Shown here piece after piece: positions 58,307 to 64,000 of a stretch of 64,000 nucleotides of DNA (positions within the stretch are counted from its first letter, which is position 1; every line of letters starts with the position of its first letter). Origin of the DNA: Aquimarina sp. AU474. Its GTDB lineage: Bacteria; Bacteroidota; Bacteroidia; Flavobacteriales; Flavobacteriaceae. Below the pieces are notes generated by a model. The model saw nothing but the letters and a program-made list of their open reading frames with translations, made no database searches and had not been told where the DNA came from. Location of the stretch: NCBI RefSeq assembly GCF_900312815.1, contig NZ_OMPE01000005.1:1-64000 (forward strand), in the 5' to 3' direction. The position numbers and the translations under genes were made by a program.

Positions 58307-58428
58307 TGCAATAATAAATTATACTATAATTGGACAATTATTTTTTATATTCCTTACAAATATAACAGTCCTTATTGAATGTATTGTATCGTAAATACAT
58401 TCATTTCTATAAAACTTTTAATAAAAGA

Positions 58429-59055
58429 TTAGGCTTTGATACTACAACCAATAGCTTTTGTAGTTTCTACAGGTACTTTTTCACCTTTCAATAGTGCATT
58501 CACAGCATTTTCTACATATTTTTCATTTGCAGCATCTGCATCTTTATAATTATTATCGATTGCACCTATATATCTCACTAAATTACCCTGATTGGTTTTT
58601 TCTAAGATATAAACATGTGGTGTTTTTGTAGCACCGTATTGTGGGTATATTTTTTGACCATCATCGAACAAATAAGGAAATGTAAACCCTTTTTCATTTG
58701 CTCTTATTTTCATATTCTCAAAACTATCGTCTGGATATGCTTTGGGGTTATTAGGGTTAATAGCAATCACAGGGTACCCCTTTGTTTTAAACTCTTTATC
58801 TAATGCTATAATTCTATCTTCATAAGCCACCGAATATGGACAATGATTACATGTGAAAATCACAATAAATCCTTTAGCATCAGTATAACCTGCTAGAGAA
58901 ACCATAGCGTTATCAATATTTTTCAATTCAAAATCGGTCGCTACATCTCCAATTGAGTATCCACCTGTAGTTGACGATCCAGAAACTTTATCAATTGCAA
59001 AAGCACTAATAGCAATTACAAAAGCTATTCCGACAAGAATTTTTAAAGTTTTCAT
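58429..59055 (-). CDS. Secreted AhpC/TSA-type thioredoxin-fold protein
   Basis: A 208-residue protein with a signal peptide (LVGIAFVIAISAFAI) and a redoxin fold. The active site is CNHC in FTCNHCPYS, followed by the cis-Pro region TKTPHVYI. It belongs to the thioredoxin/peroxiredoxin-like family common in Bacteroidetes; the role is probably disulfide or peroxide handling in the periplasm. It is 38 bases downstream of a TlpA-like gene. Confidence 0.9.
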   Translation of the reverse strand: MKTLKILVGIAFVIAISAFAIDKVSGSSTTGGYSIGDVATDFELKNIDNAMVSLAGYTDAKGFIVIFTCNHCPYSVAYEDRIIALDKEFKTKGYPVIAINPNNPKAYPDDSFENMKIRANEKGFTFPYLFDDGQKIYPQYGATKTPHVYILEKTNQGNLVRYIGAIDNNYKDADAANEKYVENAVNALLKGEKVPVETTKAIGCSIKA

Positions 59056-59093
59056 ATGTATTTGTTTTGCGGTATTTTGTATTTAGTTTTTAT

Positions 59094-59615
59094 TTAAAGA
59101 ACTTTCTTTAATTCTTTCTCAAGTTCATTATACGTAAATGATCTTTCGTAAAAATTAACCGTATTACCTTTATATATTATAGTAGCGGGTATAGATCCAG
59201 ACCACGTTTTGTTTACTTTAGGTATCCAGCTATTTGCATCTGGATCATCTAATAAAATAACCTTACTCTCTATTTGTTGTCTTTTAACAAATGGAATTAA
59301 TTTAGATTCTACTTGCTTCGGTAAATCTAGGCTTACTAATATCACCTCAACCTGATCATCAGGGTATCTACTATTAATCAACTCAAAATAAGGTAATTCT
59401 GCCACACAAGGTTTACACCAAGTAGCCCAAAAATTGATTACCCTAGTCTTTCCGTCATCCATAGTTAACAAAGGCTCAAAACTATTAAAATCATACATTG
59501 GGATTTCAACACCTTTGCTTTTGTACACTTGGGTAGCATCAAGAGCAACATTCTGTTCTCCTTTACAACCTGCAAAGAACACAATACACAAAACGTAAAC
59601 TATACCTCTAGACAT
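59094..59615 (-). CDS. TlpA-like thioredoxin lipoprotein
   Basis: A 173-residue lipoprotein (VLCIVFFAGC, lipobox Cys near 16). The TlpA/ResA signature NFWATWCKPCVAELP with a CxxC site and the cis-Pro motif SIPATII are present. It likely reduces periplasmic disulfides. It starts the small minus-strand redox operon and is divergent from the marR gene. Confidence 0.92.
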   Translation of the reverse strand: MSRGIVYVLCIVFFAGCKGEQNVALDATQVYKSKGVEIPMYDFNSFEPLLTMDDGKTRVINFWATWCKPCVAELPYFELINSRYPDDQVEVILVSLDLPKQVESKLIPFVKRQQIESKVILLDDPDANSWIPKVNKTWSGSIPATIIYKGNTVNFYERSFTYNELEKELKKVL

Positions 59616-59823
59616 AATACGAATTTATCAAAACTGTTAATCAACCAAAAGAAAATTAACAAGGTTTCTGGTTTTTATCTAAATATTTTCAGAATTTTTT
59701 ACAAATACCCAACTTAACAGTAATACTACTTACTCTGGCAATAATACTATTTAACACAAATTGAAAAACTAACTTTAACAAACAATTAATATCAATTTAT
59801 AATTTCTCAAACATAAATACATA

Positions 59824-59842
59824 TACATTTGTATATACAAAT
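59824..59842 (+). promoter_or_regulatory. marR promoter -7 box overlapped by a perfect palindrome
   Basis: TACATTTG at 59824-59831 fits the Bacteroidetes -7 consensus TAnnTTTG. It is overlapped by the perfect 16-base palindrome ATTTGTATATACAAAT at 59827-59842, just upstream of the marR start. MarR proteins bind such dyads of about this length as dimers, so this is probably the autoregulatory operator. Confidence 0.7.
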
Positions 59843-59855
59843 ATTGTACTTACAA

Positions 59856-60308
59856 TTGAATATCGAAAAAATCATAAAAACTCAAGTAGAACTACCCCTT
59901 TCAAGAAAAGTGATAGTTAATCTAATGTACACAGAAAATTGGTTAATGGATAAAATCAATTCAGAATTAAAGACTCATGACATTTCTATCCAACAATTTA
60001 ACGTATTACGTATTCTAAAAGGGCAAAAAGGTTGTCCCGCTAATCTCTCTACAATACAGGAAAGAATGGTTAGTAAAATGAGTAACACAACAAGGTTAGT
60101 GGATAAGCTAATACAAAAAAACTTTGTACAAAGAGCTACTTGTGTTTCTAATAGAAGAAAAGTTGAAATTACCATTACACAAGAAGGCAATACATTTCTT
60201 GAGACTGTAAGTCCGTTGATAAGTGCATTCGAACATAAACTTACCTCAAGTCTATCTGAAGAGGATATGATAACATTAAACGAACTTCTAAATAAATTAA
60301 GAACATAA
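59856..60308 (+). CDS. MarR-family transcriptional regulator
   Basis: A 150-residue winged-helix regulator (QQFNVLRILKG, the recognition region MVSKMSNTTRLVDKLI, and the wing RKVEITITQEG). The frame is open from a TTG at 59829, but that codon lies inside the promoter palindrome. The TTG at 59856 (reading NIEKIIKTQ) is the better start, since family members begin there. It is 42 bases ahead of the yceI-like gene and probably controls both. Confidence 0.9.
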   Translation: MNIEKIIKTQVELPLSRKVIVNLMYTENWLMDKINSELKTHDISIQQFNVLRILKGQKGCPANLSTIQERMVSKMSNTTRLVDKLIQKNFVQRATCVSNRRKVEITITQEGNTFLETVSPLISAFEHKLTSSLSEEDMITLNELLNKLRT

Positions 60309-60350
60309 AAATTAATCATTAACATAAACATTTTAAATTTTTTAAAAATC

Positions 60351-60917
60351 ATGAAAACTAAACTTAAATCATTCATCTTAGCCATTGCTATAATTGCATC
60401 ATCATCTGTTTTTGCTCAGAAAAAAGAAATTAAAACTTCTGAAAGTAGCATTAATTGGACTGGTAATAAAGTTACAGGATCACATACGGGAACATTAAAT
60501 TTATCTGAAGGTCACTTCGTATTCGAAAATAATGCGATTACCGGAGGAGAATTTGTTGTAGACATGACATCTCTTGCAGTAACTGATCTTGAAGCCGGAA
60601 AAGGAAAAGAAAAGCTAGAAGGTCACCTTAATTCTGATGATTTTTTTGGTACTACAAACCACAAAACAGCAAAGCTTGTGGTAACTAAAGCAAAGAAAAT
60701 TGATAAAGGATTTAAAATCGCAGGAGATCTTACTATAAAAGGTAAAACAAATCCTATCGAATTTGATCTTGAAGTAAACGGAGATGCCGCCACGACAACT
60801 TTAAAAGTTAATAGAACTAAATACGGAATCAAATATGGTTCGGGAAGCTTCTTTGATAATTTAGGTGATAAAGCAATCAGCGACGATTTCGAATTAGCAG
60901 TAAATTTAAAAATGTAA
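60351..60917 (+). CDS. YceI-like periplasmic lipid-binding protein
   Basis: A 188-residue protein with a signal peptide (FILAIAIIASSSVFAQ) and a lipocalin-like YceI barrel (INWTGNKVTGSHTGTL, VDMTSLAVTDL, GDLTIKGKTNPIEFDLEV). YceI proteins bind isoprenoids or amphiphiles and are often induced by stress. The marR/yceI pairing, seen often in flavobacteria, suggests MarR control. Confidence 0.93.
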   Translation: MKTKLKSFILAIAIIASSSVFAQKKEIKTSESSINWTGNKVTGSHTGTLNLSEGHFVFENNAITGGEFVVDMTSLAVTDLEAGKGKEKLEGHLNSDDFFGTTNHKTAKLVVTKAKKIDKGFKIAGDLTIKGKTNPIEFDLEVNGDAATTTLKVNRTKYGIKYGSGSFFDNLGDKAISDDFELAVNLKM

Positions 60918-60948
60918 TTTTTTATTATTCAAACTTATAATTAATTTA

Positions 60949-60956
60949 TATATTTG
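60949..60956 (+). promoter_or_regulatory. Candidate trp operon promoter (-7 box)
   Basis: TATATTTG matches the Bacteroidetes -7 element TAnnTTTG and lies 17 bases before the leader peptide ATG, giving a very short 5' end. I do not see a clear -33 TTG. Confidence 0.5.
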
Positions 60957-60973
60957 AATCCATAAAGAAAAAA

Positions 60974-61036
60974 ATGAAAGTAATCTTAACAAATAATTGG
61001 TGGTGGTCTACTCAAAACGAAAACGTCGTGAGATAG
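60974..61036 (+). CDS. trpL: trp operon leader peptide
   Basis: A 20-residue peptide, MKVILTNNWWWSTQNENVVR, with three Trp codons in a row (TGG TGG TGG) just before a terminator and trpE. This is the hallmark of ribosome-mediated attenuation: when charged tRNA-Trp is scarce the ribosome stalls at the Trp codons and the terminator does not form. It is too short for normal gene calling. Confidence 0.88.
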   Translation: MKVILTNNWWWSTQNENVVR

Positions 61037-61065
61037 ATCCTATTATTGTGTTAAGTAAACATATC

Positions 61066-61098
61066 AAAGGCTTGTCAAATCACGACAAGCCTTTTTTT
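61066..61098 (+). terminator. trp attenuator terminator
   Basis: AAAGGCTTGTC and GACAAGCCTTT form an 11-bp perfect stem with a 7-base loop and a run of seven T, 29 bases past the leader peptide stop and 44 bases before trpE. It is a strong intrinsic terminator placed as an attenuator. Confidence 0.9.
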
Positions 61099-61142
61099 GT
61101 TTCCTATTCATAAGGGTCGAAATTAAAATTATAAACGTAAAA

Positions 61143-62540
61143 ATGAGTTACAAACTTACCACACATTACAAACAAATCCTTGCAGATACTATTACTCCAG
61201 TAAGCGTGTATTTAAAAATTAGAGATCGCTTTCCTAATAGTTTATTATTAGAAAGTAGTGATTATAGAGGTAACGAAAATAGTTTCTCTTATATCTGTTG
61301 TAATCCTATCGCTACCATCAAGGTCGAAAACGAAACCGTCTATCAAACTTTTCCTGATAAAAGTACTACAGAGACAGCTATCACAGATACCACAAATATC
61401 CCTGAGGTTATTGAGCAATTTGGTCAGTTATTCGAAGCTTCAAAAAGCGATTTCAAATTCATTAACAACGGTCTTTTCGGATATATATCCTATGATGCAG
61501 TTCGTTATTTTGAAGATATTTCTATCTCAAAAAAAGAAGGAGCTCTTAATATTCCTGATATTCATTATAACGTATATCAAAATATTATTGCAATCAACCA
61601 CTTTAATAATGAAGCCTACATTTTTGCTCACACTTATAATTCTGAAAGTAATGTTGCAGAAATCGAATCATTACTAAATGTCAAAAATTTTGCTTCATAC
61701 AATTTTAAGACCGTGGGAGATACTACTTCTAATCTCAACGATGAGCAATATAAAGAACATGTTACTTTGGCAAAGAAACATTGTATGCGCGGAGATGTAT
61801 TTCAACTTGTGCTATCCAAACGTTTCTCTCAAAAATTTAAAGGTGACGAATTTAATGTTTATAGGGCTTTACGAAGTGTAAACCCATCTCCATACTTGTT
61901 TTATTTTGATTATGGAGATTTCAAAATCTTTGGCAGCTCTCCCGAAGCTCAATTGGTAGTAAAAGAAGGTCTTGCCGAAATTCATCCCATTGCAGGAACT
62001 TTTAAACGAACTGGTAATGATGAGCAAGATGCAGAACTCGCCAAAAAACTAGCCGTAGATGAAAAAGAAAATGCCGAACATGTAATGTTGGTAGATTTAG
62101 CGAGAAATGATTTAAGCAGAAATGGTAGCGAAGTAACTGTTGAGACATATCGAGAAATCCAATTCTATTCTCATGTAATTCATTTAGTAAGTAAAGTAAC
62201 AGGAAAGAAACACACTGATACAACGACTATGCAAGTAGTTGCTGATACGTTTCCGGCAGGAACTTTGAGTGGTGCGCCAAAACATATGGCCATGCAACTT
62301 ATCGAAAAATACGAAACAGTAAATCGTGATTTTTATGGTGGAGCTATAGGTTTCATGGATTTTTCTGGCAATTTTAACCATGCCATTATGATTCGTACTT
62401 TTTTAAGTAAGAATCACGAATTACATTGGCAGGCAGGTGCTGGATTAGTAAATGAATCTAATGAAGAAAACGAGTTACAAGAAGTATATAATAAACTAGG
62501 AGCATTAACAAAAGCATTAAAACTTGCTGAAGATATTTAG
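61143..62540 (+). CDS. trpE: Anthranilate synthase component I
   Basis: A 465-residue chorismate-using enzyme. RGDVFQLVLSKRFSQ, GSSPEAQLVV, HPIAGTFKRTG, ARNDLSRNG and FPAGTLSGAPK are the core motifs. It makes anthranilate from chorismate with ammonia supplied by TrpG. The gene follows the attenuator and is 24 bases ahead of trpG. Confidence 0.97.
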   Translation: MSYKLTTHYKQILADTITPVSVYLKIRDRFPNSLLLESSDYRGNENSFSYICCNPIATIKVENETVYQTFPDKSTTETAITDTTNIPEVIEQFGQLFEASKSDFKFINNGLFGYISYDAVRYFEDISISKKEGALNIPDIHYNVYQNIIAINHFNNEAYIFAHTYNSESNVAEIESLLNVKNFASYNFKTVGDTTSNLNDEQYKEHVTLAKKHCMRGDVFQLVLSKRFSQKFKGDEFNVYRALRSVNPSPYLFYFDYGDFKIFGSSPEAQLVVKEGLAEIHPIAGTFKRTGNDEQDAELAKKLAVDEKENAEHVMLVDLARNDLSRNGSEVTVETYREIQFYSHVIHLVSKVTGKKHTDTTTMQVVADTFPAGTLSGAPKHMAMQLIEKYETVNRDFYGGAIGFMDFSGNFNHAIMIRTFLSKNHELHWQAGAGLVNESNEENELQEVYNKLGALTKALKLAEDI

Positions 62541-62564
62541 GAATTTAAAAACTCCATAACAACG

Positions 62565-63137
62565 ATGAATAAAAAAGTATTAGTAATAGACAACTACGAT
62601 TCATTTGTGTACAACTTAGTACATTATCTGGAAGATTTAGATTGTGAGGTTACCGTAAAAAGAAACGATCAATTACGATTAGAAGATATTGAACCTTTTC
62701 AAAAAATACTCCTTTCTCCAGGGCCAGGAGTACCAGATGAAGCGGGATTATTAAAAGATATTATTAGCAAATATGCTGCAGCCAAAAGTATTTTTGGTGT
62801 TTGTTTGGGTCAACAAGCTATCGGAGAAGTTTTTGGAGGAAGCCTTGTTAATTTAGACGAGGTATATCATGGAGTAGCTACAAATGTTACTTTATCAGTT
62901 TCTAATGAATTTCTTTTTGATGGGTTAAATCAAAATTTTGATGTAGGTAGATATCACTCTTGGGTTGTCGCTGATAAAAACTTCCCTGATTGTTTAGAGG
63001 TGACTTCATATGATCAAAATGGGCAAATTATGTCTTTACGTCATAAAGATTTAGATGTGCGAGGAGTTCAGTTTCATCCAGAATCTGTACTAACTCCTGA
63101 TGGAAAAAAAATGTTAGAAAACTGGGTTAATAATTAA
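62565..63137 (+). CDS. trpG: Anthranilate synthase glutamine amidotransferase
   Basis: A 190-residue class I amidotransferase. LSPGPGVPDEAG, the nucleophile elbow GVCLGQQAIGE (catalytic Cys), and the His-Glu in VQFHPES are intact. It supplies ammonia to TrpE. It may also serve folate synthesis as PabA, but its trp operon position favours TrpG. Confidence 0.96.
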   Translation: MNKKVLVIDNYDSFVYNLVHYLEDLDCEVTVKRNDQLRLEDIEPFQKILLSPGPGVPDEAGLLKDIISKYAAAKSIFGVCLGQQAIGEVFGGSLVNLDEVYHGVATNVTLSVSNEFLFDGLNQNFDVGRYHSWVVADKNFPDCLEVTSYDQNGQIMSLRHKDLDVRGVQFHPESVLTPDGKKMLENWVNN

Positions 63138-63144
63138 ATCTGTT

Positions 63145-64000
63145 ATGAAACAATTACTCAATCGATTAATCAATCACGAAACAATCTCCAAAGAAGAAGC
63201 TAAAAGTGTTTTAGTTAACATCTCTAAAGGAGCATATAATCAGAGCCAGATTGCATCTTTTCTTACGGTATATATGATGCGAAGCATAACTATTGAAGAA
63301 CTTGAAGGTTTTAGAGATGCCCTTCTAGAACTTTGCTTAGCAATTGATCTTAGTGCTTATAATCCCATAGATCTCTGCGGTACTGGTGGTGATGGAAAAG
63401 ATACTTTCAATATTTCAACATTATCTTCTTTCGTTTCTGCAGGCGCGGGTATTAAAGTAACCAAACATGGTAATTATGGAGTTTCTTCAAAGTGCGGGAG
63501 CTCTAATGTTATGGAACATCTTGGCATCAAATTTAGTAATGATAAAGACTTTTTAAAACGTAGTATTGATGAGGCAGGTATTTGCGTGTTGCATGCTCCC
63601 CTATTTCATCCTGCTATGAAAAATGTAGCTCCTATCCGAAGAGAGTTAGGTGTAAAAACATTCTTTAATATGCTGGGTCCAATGGTAAATCCTGCTTTTC
63701 CGAAAAATCAAATTGTGGGTGTATTTAACTTAGAACTAGCTAGAATGTATGGTTACTTATATCAAAACACTGATAAGAACTTTACTATTATTCATGCTCT
63801 AGATGGTTATGATGAAATATCACTAACCGGAAGTACTAAAACGATTTCAAACCATACAGAGGGCATTCTTACTCCTGCCGATTTTGGGGTTTCGACCTTA
63901 AAGCAGGAAGAAATTACTGGTGGTGATTCGATTTCAGAATCTGCAGAAATTTTTATGAATATTCTTAACGGTAAAGGAACAGAGGCACAAAACAATGTGA
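63145..64000 (+). CDS. trpD: Anthranilate phosphoribosyltransferase (partial, cut by window edge)
   Basis: The frame starts with ATG at 63145, 7 bases after trpG, and stays open for 285 codons to the right edge. DLCGTGGDGKDTFNIST is the phosphoribosyl-binding loop, and KHGNYGVSSKCGSSNVME and FNMLGPMVNP are family motifs. It transfers phosphoribose to anthranilate. About 45 residues are probably missing at the C terminus. Confidence 0.95.
   Translation, partial: MKQLLNRLINHETISKEEAKSVLVNISKGAYNQSQIASFLTVYMMRSITIEELEGFRDALLELCLAIDLSAYNPIDLCGTGGDGKDTFNISTLSSFVSAGAGIKVTKHGNYGVSSKCGSSNVMEHLGIKFSNDKDFLKRSIDEAGICVLHAPLFHPAMKNVAPIRRELGVKTFFNMLGPMVNPAFPKNQIVGVFNLELARMYGYLYQNTDKNFTIIHALDGYDEISLTGSTKTISNHTEGILTPADFGVSTLKQEEITGGDSISESAEIFMNILNGKGTEAQNNV

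Overview
The window is AT-rich DNA from a member of the Bacteroidota, most likely a marine flavobacterium. I infer this from the SusC/SusD pair, type IX secretion (T9SS) C-terminal sorting domains on chitin-active enzymes, the NagB/PIG-L fusion, FtsX/MacB permeases of Bacteroidetes type, and TAnnTTTG-like promoter boxes. The genus cannot be proven from the sequence; Aquimarina-like is a guess.

Region 1 (1-21018, all minus strand) is a nonribosomal peptide cluster that runs off the left edge. In transcription order it holds a Sfp-type phosphopantetheinyl transferase and NRPS-1 (FAAL-T-C-A-T-E; the A-domain code reads as Asn, so it should build an N-acyl-D-Asn starter). Next come a SbnA/SbnB pair that should make L-2,3-diaminopropionate, a secreted S12 serine peptidase of the beta-lactamase fold, and a MacB/FtsX-like permease. 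NRPS-2 (C-A-T) follows; its A domain is interrupted by a complete PanP-like PLP-dependent decarboxylase. Last is the start of NRPS-3 (TubC-type docking domain-C-A...). Two ideas stand out. The interrupted A domain has a beta-alanine-like specificity code, so the embedded decarboxylase may make beta-alanine from aspartate in place. The acyl-D-Asn starter plus S12 peptidase resembles the prodrug activation logic of colibactin, zwittermicin and xenocoumacin.

Region 2 (21264-57444) is a chitin utilisation locus. The minus-strand half contains SusC, SusD, a NagB/PIG-L fusion, two GH20 hexosaminidases, a SMP-30-like propeller, a BadF-type amino sugar kinase, acetyl-CoA synthetase, a lipoprotein GH18 chitinase, a 1525-residue T9SS chitinase with two GH18 modules, and a FG-GAP/ASPIC lipoprotein. 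The plus-strand half, divergent from susC, contains a LytS/LytTR two-component system, a sodium/solute symporter, a NagX-like membrane protein, another GH18 lipoprotein, an aldo/keto reductase, an SDR, a Gfo/Idh/MocA oxidoreductase and an AA10 lytic polysaccharide monooxygenase with a CBM5/12 and a sorting domain. Together they would cut crystalline chitin outside the cell, import oligomers by SusCD, trim them to GlcNAc, phosphorylate, deacetylate and deaminate it, and recover acetate.

Region 3 (57582-60917) holds two rhodaneses, two thioredoxin-fold proteins, a MarR regulator with a perfect palindrome over its likely promoter, and a YceI protein. Region 4 (60949-64000) is the start of a tryptophan operon: a leader peptide with three Trp codons in a row, a terminator, trpE, trpG and a partial trpD. 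I saw no tRNA, rRNA, CRISPR array or insertion sequence.
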